The notes beneath the pieces were generated by a model, which saw only the letters and a list, made by a program, of their open reading frames with translations, searched no databases and had not been told where the DNA came from. Positions 12,450 to 23,803 of a DNA stretch of 64,000 nucleotides are shown piece by piece. This DNA is from Symsagittifera roscoffensis (lineage: Eukaryota > Xenacoelomorpha > Acoela > Convolutidae), in the NCBI RefSeq assembly GCF_963678635.1, contig NC_087067.1, forward strand, positions 32,402,401 to 32,466,400, written 5' to 3'. Every line of letters starts with the position of its first letter. Position 1 is the stretch's first letter. The position numbers were made by a program, and so were the translations under genes.

Positions 12450-12636
12450 ATCGCTTCTCGGCCTTTTGGCTAAGATCATGTGTAGTATCTGTTCTTGTCA
12501 GCTTAATATCTGGCATGCTGGGCATAGCCTGGCACCAATATTAAACTGATTTTTACATCCCGAGTTAACACCGAAGCTTGCTTCAGTTGACTCACGGATT
12601 GTTCCGGTCTTACACTACCATCGGCATCAGTCCACC
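12450..12636 (+). ncRNA. U2: U2 snRNA gene, copy 7
   Basis: 187 nt. Normal 5' half, stem IIa and stem III; stem IV of the TTCCGG/CGGCA class. Essentially identical to copy 1. Confidence 0.9.
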
Positions 12637-13896
12637 TGAAAATTCTGAACCCGCACTATGCAATTTACCTTAACAGAGTGAAGATGTCAGTATGAAGAGT
12701 CTAATTGAGCCTGGTGAATTGCGCGAACGGCCATAACTTGCCCAAAAAACTTAAGACTTCCAAATTTTTCTATTTCTATCGTAAGATCATCGTCAAATCT
12801 TGGGGGACTGAGAAAATGAACCAATTTGGTCGAACCAGTTCAAAGTTATGAGTTCTTGAAAGCTCGGTGATGCCAAAAAGTTAAGCCTAATCGAGCGTGG
12901 TGCAAAAAAAGAAAATTTCAAAATTTTTGTTCTTTTCTGTCTAAATTTTATTTTTTCAATATCGTATCACAATTTTGGACTCAGAACAATTCCAACGAGC
13001 CCAAAACGACTTCCTTAGCTTCAGTGTTCGTGGAGTAATCATCAGTTGAAATTTTGGGGGGAGCTGAAATTCGGCCATTTTGGAAGAAAATCGACCTAAA
13101 AGCTAACTGTTAAGTTAGTGCAATTTTTTTCTTGCATTTTTCATAAAATGGGGTGCTCTCTGCTGTCGCAGAGTGCATTCAAACAAACTTATCAAATAGA
13201 TTTGAAAACTTACCTATTTAATAAATTTATCACAACATTTAGGCTAAAAGCATCTATCAGTATCCTGGCTGGTATTCGACCATATGCCACTAACGTTGAG
13301 TGAGCGGCTATCATGCCATAGATGGTCATCTAAAACACCTTGTACACGCTCCGTAGGTTTTGACCAGCCGATTTGGCCATAAAACTCATTGGGCCAAAAA
13401 AATTCTGAAAATTGTCAATTTTTCAAATTTTGTTTGAATTGCATAAATTATAACGTGAGCGTGCAAAATTTTACATGGTATAAGAGCATATTTCTACTCT
13501 CGCGCGAGGGCGAGTGTTTTAAAAGTAATGTACATAGTTATATGCTAGTCAGGATATAAATGGAAGCGGAATTACTCAAATGCCTAAGGCAGAACCGCAG
13601 ATTCTGTCTTTGTCCACATCGTTAAGCCAATGTCGTATGTAACGGCACAAACGCAGATGGTTATAACGTAGTCTACTGTACTCTTACGATAGATTTACTA
13701 GCCAGCAGGGGAGTTTTGTTAGGGCGAAGTGTCCTTATGGCTACCTCTTTTCAACTTTCCCCCTTGACCTTTCATAAGTTGGTCCGGGAGCAACCCAGCT
13801 CTCAACCCAGTCGGATAAATATAAATTTTTATGATGCGAGCTGTTTTTTCATTGTTGTGTTCAAGGCATGTACCAAAATTAGGAAAAGGTTTAGCT

Positions 13897-14083
13897 ATCG
13901 CTTCTCGGCCTTTTGGCTAAGATCATGTGTAGTATCTGTTCTTGTCAGCTTAATATCTGGCATGCTTGGCATAGCCTGGCACCAATATTAAACTGATTTT
14001 TACTTCCCGAGTTAACACCGAAGCTTGCTTCAGCTGACTCACGGATTGTCCCGGTCTTACACTACCATCGGGAGCAGTCCACC
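13897..14083 (+). ncRNA. U2: U2 snRNA gene, copy 8
   Basis: 187 nt. First copy of the downstream class with strong stem IV (TCCCG/CGGGA) and TACTTCCCGAG after the Sm-like site. Stem IIa has TGCTTGGC (one G-to-T), stem III has CAGCTGACTC. Confidence 0.9.
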
Positions 14084-15336
14084 TGAAAATTCTGAACCTG
14101 CAAATTACCTTAATAGAGTGAAGATGTCAGTATGAAGAGTCTAATTGAGCCTGGTGAATTGCGCGAACGGCCATAACTTGCCCAAAAAACTTAAGACTTC
14201 CAAATTTTTCTATTTCTATCGTAAGATCATCGTCAAATCTTGGGGGACTGAGAAAATGAACCAATTTGGTCGAACCAGTTCAAAGTTATGAGTTCTTGAA
14301 AGCTCGGTGATGCCAAAAAGTTAAGCCTAATCGAGCGTGGTGCAAAAAAAGAAAATTTCAAAATTTTTGTTCTTTTCTGTCTAAATTTTATTTTTTCAAT
14401 ATCGTATCACAATTTTGGACTCAGAACAATTCCAACGAGCCCAAAACGACTTCTTTAGCTTCAGTGTTCGTGGAGTAATCATCAGTTGAAATTTTGGGGG
14501 GAGCTGAAATTCGGCCATTTTGGAAGAAAATCGACCTAAAAGCTAACTGTTAAGTTAGTGCAATTTTTTTCTTGCATTTTTCATAAAATGGGGTGCTCTC
14601 TGCTGTCGCAGAGTGCATTCAAACAAACTTATCAAATAGATTTGAAAACTTACCTATTTAATAAATTTATCACAACAATTAGGCTAAAAGCATCTATCAG
14701 TATCCTGGCTGGTATTCGACCATATGCCACTAACGTTGAGTGAGCGGCTATCATGCCATAGATGCTCATCTAAGACACCTTGTACACGCTCCGTAGGTTT
14801 TGACCAGCCGATTTGGCCATAAAACTCATTGGGCCAAAAAAATTCTGAAAATTGTCAATTTTTCAAATTTTGTTTGAATTGCATAAATTATAACGTGAGC
14901 GTGCAAAATTTTACATGGTATAAGAGCATATTTCTACTCTCGCGCGAGGGCGAGTGTTTTAAAAGTAATGTACATAGTTATATGCTAGTCAGGATATAAA
15001 TGGAAGCGGAATTACTCAAATGCCTAAGGCAGAACCGCAGATTCTGTCTTTGTCCACATCGTTAAGCCCATGTCGTATGTAACGGCACAAACGCAGATGG
15101 TTATAACGTAGTCTACTGTACTCTTACGATAGATTTACTAGCCAGCAGGGGAGTTTTGTTAGAGCGAAGTGTCATTATGGCTACCTCTTTTCAACTTTCC
15201 CCCTTGACCTTTCATAAGTTGGTCCGGGAGCAACCCAGCTCTCAACCCAGTCGGATAAATATAAATTTTTATGATGCGAGCTGTTTTTTCATTGTTGTGT
15301 TCAAGGCATGTACCAAAAGTAGGAAAAGGTTTAGCT

Positions 15337-15523
15337 ATCGCTTCTCGGCCTTTTGGCTAAGATCATGTGTAGTATCTGTTCTTGTCAGTTTAATATCTGG
15401 CATGCTGGGCATAGCCTGGCACCAGTATTAAACTGATTTTTACTTCCCGAGTTAACACCGAAGCTTGCTTCAGTTGACTCACGGATTGTCCCGGTCTTAC
15501 ACTACCATCGGGAGCAGTCCACC
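15337..15523 (+). ncRNA. U2: U2 snRNA gene, copy 9
   Basis: 187 nt. Has CAGTTTAATATC and CCAGTATTAAACTG: the first change turns a C.A mismatch in stem IIc into U-A, and the second turns a U-A pair into U.G, so the helix survives. Strong stem IV. Confidence 0.9.
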
Positions 15524-16107
15524 TGAAAATTCTGAACCTGCAAATTACCTTAATAGAGTGAAGATGTGAGTATGAAGAGTCTAATTGAGCCTGGTGAATT
15601 GCGCGAACGGCCATAACTTGCCCAAAAAACTTAAGACTTCCAAATTTTTTCTATTTCTATCGTAAGACCATCGTCAAATCTTGGGGGACTGAGAAAATGA
15701 ACCAATTTCGTCGAACCAGTTCAAAGTTATGAGTTCTTGAAAGCTCGGTGATGCCAAAAAGTTAAGCCTAATCGAGCGTGGTGCAAAAAACGAAAATTTC
15801 AAAATTTTTGTTCTTTTCTGTCTAAATTTTATTTTTTCAATATCGTATCACAATTTTGGACTCAGAAAAATTCCAACGAGCCCAAAACGACTTCTTTAGC
15901 TTCAGTGTTCGTGGAGTAATCATCAGTTGAAATTTTGGGGGGAGCTGAAATTCGGCCATTTTGGAAGAAAATCGACCTAAAAGCTAACTTTTAAGTTAGT
16001 GCAATTTTTTTCTTGCATTTTTCATAAAATGGGGTGCTCTCTGCTGTCGCAGAGTGCATTCAAACAAACTTATCAAATAGATTTGAAAACTTACCTATTT
16101 AATAAGT

Positions 16108-16126
16108 TTATCACAACAATTAGGCT
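16108..16126. repeat. Target-site duplication, left, LINE copy 2
   Basis: TTATCACAACAATTAGGCT, directly followed by the element 3' end (TTCAAATAATTTATT on the + strand). Confidence 0.92.
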
Positions 16127-16260
16127 TTCAAATAATTTATTAACGATTGTAATTACAAATTACAAAAAAGGAAAGCAATTAGTTACACATATTTAGTTAC
16201 AGTTAGCAGAAAAGAAATACGACATCAAATGTAATATAATACACCATGAAGATAATCATT
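16127..16260 (-). other. LINE copy 2 3' UTR
   Basis: AT-rich tail after the ORF2 stop, ending AATAAATTATTTGAA in element sense with no homopolymer A tail or simple repeat. Shared by all four copies, so it probably holds the template signal for target-primed reverse transcription. Confidence 0.7.
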
Positions 16261-19200
16261 TTATGGAATGGAACCAAGTTTTTTGAGATATTCAGATGTA
16301 TCTTGACACCATGATGATATCAGCTTAGCTACAATGTATTTCATGCCTATTACATTTTCTTCAACAAGCAGATCTTTTATTGAATTGAAATTAAGTTTTT
16401 CTTTAAAAGTAGAGCAGTTTTCACAAGCGAAAAACAAATGTTGCATGGTTTCGAACTCTCTTTCACAAGAGTAACAAAGGGGGTGGTCCACCAAATTTTT
16501 AATCCATTTCCTGGGCTTATCCAGATAACTGTTTAAGAAAAATAAGTAGAGAATGTTTTTATCTAGAGGGGTGAACTTTTTATGTTTCCATATTTTGGTT
16601 AGGAATTGAAAAATCAAAGATTTGTCTGATAGATTAAGATCCGGGTAGAAATTCGCAATTTTTCTAGCTATAACCTTCGTTTTATAATTTGGAAGCATCA
16701 ACTCTGCATAAAGACTAGACATGTTCATCTTCATAGGATTAATTACTTTTCCATTTTGAACTAGCTGAAAACTATCTCGAGCAAACTCGAGAATGAAAAT
16801 GTTTTTTTTTAATTAAGAAATTTTTGAAGGATCTGAAAATCTTAGATTTTTTGAAGTAGATCACTTCTTTGTTGCTACCCAAGGTATTAAATAGGGATAC
16901 CATGTCGAAAATTTTTGCAGCCGCAATATAAAAATTTAAATTTTTGAAGCCTGTGCCTCCATTATTGAATGGAAGGTATAAGATCTGCTTGTTGATTGAA
17001 TGTTTTCCTCCAAGCCATACACTGTTAATCAATTTCATTTCTAACCTATCAATGAAAGTTTTTGTCAACTCCAAGTGCCTCATCACATATACGAGTCTTG
17101 AGGTCACAAAAGTCTCAATATTCAGGCTTCGCGCCCGGAGAGTCATACATTTTAAGCTGAATTTAGCTGAATTATTAATCGTATCTTCCAATATCTTGGT
17201 TTTAATTTTCAATGAATCATTCAAGCTTAAGCGTATGCCTAATAATTTAAGGGATGATACTTTCTTCAACTGTTTAGGCACGAAACCTAAACTCAGAACG
17301 TTGGTTTCATCTACATTTATAGCAAGTTTTGATATCAAATTGAACTTATTGATTTCATCAAGTAAATTTCCGATACAAGCGCGTTTAATGAAAACACTAA
17401 TATCATCGGCGTAGGCCACAATTTTAAGTGCTTGGTTGGATTTGATAGAAATATTATAGCGTATGGCTTGGAGTAAAGGTTGCATTCCTAAAATGAACAA
17501 AAGCGCCGAAAGAGGGCATCCTTGTTTAATCCCATTGTCGACTCTAATTGATCGTGATAGGTAAGCCACCTATTTCTATCATCGCTTTGGTATCAGTTTA
17601 TATGATGGATATCAAAGAAGTTATGATTTCTGGACAGCCTATGGCTGTTAAAACGTTCAAAATGTAATCACGGTCCATACGATCAAAAGCCTTACTGAAC
17701 TCGATGGCTACCACACAATTAGATTTTCCGAGTTTTTCTTGAGCTAATCTAGCCCTAATTATGGCTGTATGAATACTGCGCTTTGGCAAATAAGCAAGTT
17801 GATGTTTGCGTATTAGATTATTTGAAGGGTCTCTTAAACGAGATGCCAGAACATGAGAAAGAATTTTGAGATCAGTGTTAAGGAGGCTTATTGGTCGGAA
17901 TTCGTCCACATTTAAACTGTTTTCAATTTTTGGGATGAGTTTTATTATTGAAATGAGAAACGACCTAGGTGCCGCTTTATTGTAGCACATCGAGTTAAAT
18001 AATTCAGCGAGCAACGGAGCGAAAAAATTTGAGTGGCTTTTATACAAGTCTGAAGTAAGACCATCAGATCCAGGTGCGCTATTTTTATTTAATTTATTTA
18101 TAGCTTGCTTCACTTCCTCTTCACCTATCGGCGAATTATTAAACATTTTGGTAATTTTCTTTATTCGTTTTGAATTCCGCAGCTTAAAAACATTCAAAAG
18201 CTCCTCCCTAGGTGCGTAGTTGGCGTCAGCAACCGTTTTTTTATAGTAAATATTGGAGTAAAAGCTCGAGAATTCGTTCAAAATTTCATCAATGTCATTG
18301 GAAATTTCACCACTTTTCAGCTTTATTTGCTTAATACTTTTATTAACTTTGAAGTAACTTAGCAGTGATTTAAGCGCACCCAAATCACCATGGTTGAGGT
18401 CTAAATAAAATCCACGAATGGACTTAAATTTGGTCCTCAAGTCCATCTCATCTCGGAGAGAAGAGTAAGGACAGTTGGCCTGTCTAGAGGCCAACTGGGG
18501 CTGTCTGGTTGTCTCTGAATTGATGGAATGTATATCTGCAGGCTTACTACTTTGTATGTAGGGGGCGATATTTTTATTCAATTGTCTATGGCCATTAATG
18601 CATAAAAAACGCAACCAGTCACGAAGTCTGGCTTTAAATTTGTCGTATGTCCCTGATAATGGCAGTTTCAGAGACTCATCAGACAGCCCCTGGAGTGTTT
18701 CTACCAGTTCTGAAGGCTCATTGTGCTCTCTAACTACGTTATAATTCAATTTCCAGTAACTTTGGCCATTTACATGCATAAAATCTTGAAAATTTGAAAA
18801 ACATGCATGTAATGCATTATGGTCGCTATAATTTGTGTATAATGTAGTCAAGGTCGTTATTTCGTCAATTTTATTGCTAAAAATGTAGTCTAGACGCGAT
18901 TCGGATTTTGATTTTTGGTCAAAATGGGTGGGATACACTTTCTTCCAGACCTTGAAAAGGTCAAAGCATCCAATTGATTCGAAAATGTTGCAAATTATGT
19001 GATATCTTTGGACCTGCCGGTCACTACGATGTAATGCAAGATTGCATAATTCAGAACTTCGGCAGTTAAAATCACCCCCAACCAAAATCAATGTATCTCT
19101 CCGTTGCTCGGCTAATTTGTTAGCTAGGCCAGTAAGGACTGAGTAGTCCTTGCTGAGGGGATTGATATATATAGAGCAGTAAATGCTGCCAGATTTTGAC

Positions 19201-19541
19201 TCTTTCAGAGCCAAAGCCATGTGGCTTTGGTAAAAACTCTGAATTTTCCATTTATTGGGAAATAATAAAAGTAAACGTCCTGAGTTATTTTGGCTGCATG
19301 GCTGGATTAGATAATTCAATTTATAGCTGGTCAAAATGGCCTTATGCTTTGAGCTTAATACATACATTTTTGTTTCTTGTAACGCTATAACGTAGTCATG
19401 ATGTAATTTCCCCCCATGTTTTGGCTTATTCAGATCAACCAGGATGCCTAGAAGTTTGAGGTGGTTACCTAGACCTCTACAGTTTAATGTATAAAAGCAC
19501 GTCATGACTATATTATAAGTCTGTTGGAAATAATTTTGCAT
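16261..19541 (-). pseudogene. LINE copy 2 ORF2: APE endonuclease plus reverse transcriptase plus zinc knuckle, frameshifted
   Basis: ORF2 nicks the target and primes reverse transcription from it. The first open part (17598-19541, 647 codons; Met13 is an alternative start) has the APE endonuclease: Asn20 in LNCRG, Glu56 in QETK, GGDFN at 155-159, RLDYIF at 216-221 and SDH at 239-241. RT follows from about residue 400 (APGSDGL, FRPISLL). The motif A Asp is Glu614 (AIEFSKAFD, codon 17700-17702); copy 1 has Asp. One extra base near 17562 moves the frame into 16772-17569 (QGCPLSALLF, AYADD). A nine-T run at 16802-16810 shifts it again into 16261-16734, with a knuckle C87-X2-C90-X8-H99-X4-C104. 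The endonuclease looks intact; the RT is inactivated. Confidence 0.9.
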
Positions 19542-20160
19542 GCGAATTTGAATATTTAAAGATAGCCGGTTTCATGATGTTATTCGGGGTTCTATGATTA
19601 AAGACCCGATGGGGTTTTAAAATCACCACCACCAAAATCAACGTATCTCCCCGTTGCCTATCATGCTTTCTAGCTAGGGCTGTGGGGATTGATGCAAATA
19701 GAGTAGTATATACTGCCAGATTCTGACTTTGTCAAAGCCGAAAATTTTCGGATTTGGTAAAATCTCTGAAAATTCCAGTTTTCGGTTGAGAAAAAGTTCA
19801 AAATTTCTAACTTACACTGTTTGCATGTTTGGAATGATTTATACAGTTTAAAATTGATCAAGATGGCGTTTTCTTTTAAGCTTAATACATACAGTTTTGA
19901 TTCTGGAAATGCTATAACGTAGCCATGTCGTACTTTTCTTTCAAAATTTGGCTTGCTGAGGTCAATATAGATGCAATTCATACTGATGTGGTCCTTATAA
20001 CCTCTAGGACGTTCTGAAAACAGGCACGTCTTGACTAAGTTATAAGTTTTTCCTATGCAAATCGCATGCAAAGTTACTAATTTCGTCTTAGCCGTTATTA
20101 CGATGTAAGTCAAGGTTAAATGTACCAGTAAGTGATGTCTTGCATTACCCATCGACAAGA
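19542..20160 (-). pseudogene. Decayed endonuclease repeat B in LINE copy 2
   Basis: A second, degenerate copy of the region that encodes the ORF2 start and endonuclease N-terminal half. Protein parallels with the intact domain: DLSKPNFERK / DLNKPKHGGK, HGYVIAFPESKLYVLS / HDYVIALQETKMYVLS, KSESGSIYYSICINP / KESKSGSIYCSIYINP; DNA similarity runs to the GGDF box (19610-19660). The catalytic Glu context is PES instead of QET. The anchor GCACGTC lies at 20034, against 19498 in the intact copy, a 536 bp offset. Confidence 0.82.
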
Positions 20161-20591
20161 AAACTTTCTCGCTCTCCGGTGTTCAGTCAAACAATTGACT
20201 AGACCACCAAGGTCTGAAAAGGCTTTGCTGATGAGATTGACATACCTCTTGCAGCAAACGTTGCATGATACAAAAATTTAAAAGGTCAAAGCATTTTGAC
20301 TTTCAAAAAATGTGTTAAAATTCCAATTAAGCGTAAAAAATGTAGACAATAGTACTGAACTATGCAAACTGCCTGTCTGGAGTTTAAAGCTCAGACTTCT
20401 ATTAACGAAAAAGACTGTTTTTTTAGAGGTTAGAGCGTCTAGTTTTTTAAATTTTAGACCTAAAATGTAGTGTTTGTGCGACGTTTTCCCACGTTCTGGC
20501 TTTCTTATTGGAACAAGGATGCCTAGAGGTTTCAGCTTCTCAGTGAAACCGCTGCTCTTTAGAAATTTAAAGCACAACATTATGAAAAAGT
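20161..20591 (-). pseudogene. Decayed endonuclease repeat C in LINE copy 2
   Basis: Third and most diverged copy of the endonuclease N-terminal half, directly after ORF1. EKLKPLGILVPIRKPERGK parallels NHLKLLGILVDLNKPKHGG, and FTLNWNF parallels FPNKWKI. Anchor GCACAAC at 20572, 538 bp from the matching point in repeat B. An open frame of 100 codons survives (20278-20580). The Asn and Glu catalytic positions are not conserved. Also present, truncated, in LINE copy 1. Confidence 0.78.
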
Positions 20592-21629
20592 TTATGTATG
20601 AGAAGTTTTTAGACTCGATACCTGTTGTTCTCTTTTTTGCAGTTTTGATGGAGTCTGCTTCTCCGCGTCTGGGCTGCTGTGTCGTCTCTGTGATTTCTGG
20701 CGGCTGAACGCCCCACTCCTTCTGAGGCTACTGCGCGCCTTCATCACATGCCAGTCCTCCTCATCCATTCGGCCCTCAGAGGCCGGAGTCCCATCAGCAG
20801 AATTGCTTGTGGCCAAATCAGATGTCGTCTGGTTGACCTCTGGTGGTTGTTGTCTCCTGATCCGACACCAGGAATCATCATGACCAATATAAGGCTTTTT
20901 CTCTTCCTTGCATAGACTGCAGGAATGAATTGACGGGACATGCGCGTTGAAGGGTAGATCGAGCCATTTGAATGGCCGAGTTTTGACAGCGTTGAACGAC
21001 CACTGCCTCAGGTCAGTTTCAGCGCTCTCATTGGGGATTCTGATAATGGCCGAAGCTTTACCGTTGAAGAAGCTCCCCTGTCCACACTTCTCGCGTTGAC
21101 GCGTAACTTCTCCCTCCACATGAACTGTTGGGGGGAGCTGCAGGGCTTCGAGGACTGCCTCATCGTCACAAAGCCCGGGCACCTGGTTCATGCGTAGAAT
21201 GGCCGTCTTTGGAAACCCGGTTGGATCATATCTCCAGAAGTGGTCACCCGTTGGGAAGATAGTTTTGTCAAGGAGCTGCAGTCCTTCTGTCTTCATGATG
21301 GTCAGCTCGTCCTCCGCCTCAGTTGGCGCGATAACGATTAAAGAATGTAATCTTTTTTCTTTGACAGTAGAGAAAGCTTTGGAGATGGTAATTTGATCTC
21401 GATGATGGGGTTTAAAGGAGGACAAGATGTCAACAATGTTTTTTTTTGAGGCAGCTTCGAAACTAGCATTAGACTTGAAATGTTCTTTTGTAAAGGGAGG
21501 AATGATGGTCATTTTTAAGAATGAAGTGACTTTAATATGAGGTCTTGCAATGCCCTCAGCGAGAACTTCAGAGAAAGAAGGCGACTGGCTATCAGCCATG
21601 TCCAAAAGTATGTAATGCGTGGAAAACAA
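20592..21629 (-). CDS. LINE copy 2 ORF1 protein (putative RNA-binding, zinc knuckle)
   Basis: Intact 345-codon frame. In L1/Tx1-type elements ORF1 binds element RNA and helps assemble the ribonucleoprotein. Residues about 143-225 (ILRMNQVP ... VHVEGEVTR ... GKASAIIRIP) have a strand/helix pattern compatible with an RRM, followed by a knuckle C237-X2-C240-X9-H250-X4-C255. The C-terminal third is polar and basic (RRSGAFSRQKSQRRH). Met11 (MADSQS) is an alternative start. No coiled coil is evident. The RRM reading is inference; the knuckle is visible. LINE copy 1 holds a frameshifted version. Confidence 0.85.
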   Translation of the reverse strand: MFSTHYILLDMADSQSPSFSEVLAEGIARPHIKVTSFLKMTIIPPFTKEHFKSNASFEAASKKNIVDILSSFKPHHRDQITISKAFSTVKEKRLHSLIVIAPTEAEDELTIMKTEGLQLLDKTIFPTGDHFWRYDPTGFPKTAILRMNQVPGLCDDEAVLEALQLPPTVHVEGEVTRQREKCGQGSFFNGKASAIIRIPNESAETDLRQWSFNAVKTRPFKWLDLPFNAHVPSIHSCSLCKEEKKPYIGHDDSWCRIRRQQPPEVNQTTSDLATSNSADGTPASEGRMDEEDWHVMKARSSLRRSGAFSRQKSQRRHSSPDAEKQTPSKLQKREQQVSSLKTSHT

Positions 21630-21698
21630 TGCAAATTTATTTTCAGGTTAATCTCGGTAACAAAAGAAAAGGTAATTTTGATATAATCACGTGCCAAA
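21630..21698 (-). other. LINE copy 2 5' UTR
   Basis: About 69 bp between the element 5' end (TTTGGCACGTGATTATATC) and ORF1. Very short, so any internal promoter would have to be small, or transcription would depend on read-through from the array. Confidence 0.6.
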
Positions 21699-21713
21699 TT
21701 ATCACAAGAGGCT
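21699..21713. repeat. Target-site duplication, right, LINE copy 2 (damaged)
   Basis: TTATCACAAGAGGCT: the 19 bp target with an internal loss or change around CAATT. Followed by AAAAGCATC as in empty units. Confidence 0.85.
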
Positions 21714-22364
21714 AAAAGCATCTATCAGTATCCTGGCTGGTATTCGACCATATGCCACTAACGTTGAGTGAGCGATTATCATGCCATAGATGGTCATCTA
21801 AGACACCCTGTACACGCTCCGTAGGTTTTGACCAGCCGATTTCGCCATAAAACTCATTGGGCCAAAAATATTCTGAAAATTGTCAATTTTTCAAATTTTG
21901 TTTGAATTGCATAAATTATAACGTGAGCGTGCAAAATTTTACATGGTATAAGAGCATATTTCTTCTCTCGCGCGAGGGCGAGTGTTTTAAAAGTAATGTA
22001 CATAGTTATATGCTAGTCAGGATATAAATGGAAGCGGAATTACTCAAATGCCTAAGGCAGAACCGCAGATTCTGTCTTTGTCCACATCGTTAAGCCCATG
22101 TCGTATGTAACGGCACAAACGCAGATGGTTATAACGTAGTCTACTGTACTCTTACGATAGATTTACTAGCCAGCAGGGGAGTTTTGTTAGGGCGAAGTGT
22201 CATTATGGCTACCTCTTTTCAACTTTCCCCCTTGACCTTTCATAAGTTGGTCCGGGAGCAACCCAGCTCTCAACCCAGTCGGATAAATATAAATTTCTAT
22301 GATGCGAGCTGTTTTTTCATTGTTGTGTTCAAGGCATGTACCAAAATTAGGAAAAGGTTTAGCT

Positions 22365-22550
22365 ATCGCTTCTCGGCCTTTTGGCTAAGATCATGTGTAG
22401 TATCTGTTCTTGTCAGCTTAATATCTGGCATGCTGGGCATAGCCGGCACCAATATTAAACTGATTTTTACTTCCCGAGTTAACACCGAAGATTGCTTCAG
22501 TTGACTCACGGATTGTCCCGTTCTTACACTACCATCGGGAGCAGTCCACC
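22365..22550 (+). ncRNA. U2: U2 snRNA gene, copy 10
   Basis: 186 nt. Stem IIa has GCCGGCA (one base shorter than GCCTGGCA). Stem III tip is GAAGATTGCTTC and stem IV begins CCCGTTC. GATC and GTAGTA intact. Confidence 0.88.
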
Positions 22551-23803
22551 TGAAAATTCTGAACCTGCAAATTACCTTAATAGAGTGAAGATGTCAGTAT
22601 GAAGAGTCTAATTGAGCCTGGTGAATTGCGCGAACGGCCATAACTTGCCCAAAAAACTTAAGACTTCCAAATTTTTCTATTTCTATCGTAAGACCATCGT
22701 CAAATCTTGGCGGACTGAGAAAATGAACCAATTTCGTCTAACCAGTTCAAAGTTATGAGTTCTTGAAAGCTCGGTGATGCCAAAAAGTTAAGCCTAGTCG
22801 AGCGTGGTGCAAAAAACGAAAATTTCAAAATTTTTGTTCTTTTCTGTCTAAATTTTATTTTTTCAATATCGTATCACAATTTTGGACCCAGAACAATTCC
22901 AACGAGCCCAAAACGACTTCTTTAGCTTCAGTGTTCGTGGAGTAATCATCAGTTGAAATTTTGGGGGGAGCTGAAATTCGGCCATTTTGGAAGAAAATTG
23001 ACCTAAAAGCTAACTTTTAAGTTAGTGCAATTTTTTTCTTGCATTTTTCATAAAATAGGGTGCTCTCTGCTGTCGCAGAGTGCATTCAAAGAAACTTATC
23101 AAATAGATTTGAAAACTTACCTATTTAATAAGTTTATCACAACAATTAGGCTAAAAGCATCTATCAGTATCCTGGCTGGTATTCGACCATATGCCACTAA
23201 CGTTGAGTGAGCGGCTATCATGCCATAGATGGTCATCTAAGACACCCTGTACACGCTCCGTAGGTTTTGACCAGCCGATTTCGCCATAAAACTCATTGGG
23301 CCAAAAATATTCTGAAAATTGTCAATTTTTCAAATTTTGTTTGAATTGCATAAATTATAACGTGAGCGTGCAAAATTTTACATGGTATAAGAGCATATTT
23401 CTTCTCTCGCGCGAGGGCGAGTGTTTTAAAAGTAATGTACATAGTTATATGCTAGTCAGGATATAAATGGAAGCGGAATTACTCAAATGCCTAAGGCAGA
23501 ACCGCAGATTCTGTCTTTGTCCACATCGTTAAGCCCATGTCGTATGTAACGGCACAAACGCAGATGGTTATAACGTAGTCTACTGTACTCTTACGATAGA
23601 TTTACTAGCCAGCAGGGGAGTTTTGTTAGGGCGAAGTGTCATTATGGCTACCTCTTTTCAACTTTCCCCCTTGACCTTTCATAAGTTGGTCCGGGAGCAA
23701 TCCAGCTCTCAACCCAGTCGGATAAATATAAATTTCTATGATGCGAGCTGTTTTTTCATTGTTGTGTTCAAGGCATGTACCAAAATTAGGAAAAGGTTTA
23801 GCT

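Larger units (their letters stand above)
7458..16126 (+). repeat. U2 tandem array block B (units 4-9)
   Basis: Six units. The two starting near 7737 and 9174 are almost identical (one difference seen: TATCCTGG at about 8930, TATTCTGG at about 10367) and share loss of a 12-14 bp piece of the CTCGCGCGAGGGCGAGTG block, making them a recent tandem duplication. The spacers contain nothing beyond the standard unit. Confidence 0.95.
16127..21698 (-). mobile_element. LINE copy 2, near full-length L1/Tx1-like non-LTR retrotransposon
   Basis: 5572 bp, antisense to U2. In element order: short 5' UTR (about 69 bp), ORF1, about 1.05 kb of decayed endonuclease repeats, ORF2 (APE endonuclease, RT, C-terminal zinc knuckle), 3' UTR of about 130 bp without a poly(A) tail. 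The first-strand nick implied by the junction is GGCT^AAAA on the + strand. Tx1-clade elements that target RNA genes are known (Keno, as I recall, inserts in U2), but those hit the gene; this one is in the spacer. Clade assignment is by architecture only. Confidence 0.93.

Noticed and set aside
20744-21721. Small frames overlapping ORF1 on both strands
   Set aside because: Shadows of ORF1 in other frames.
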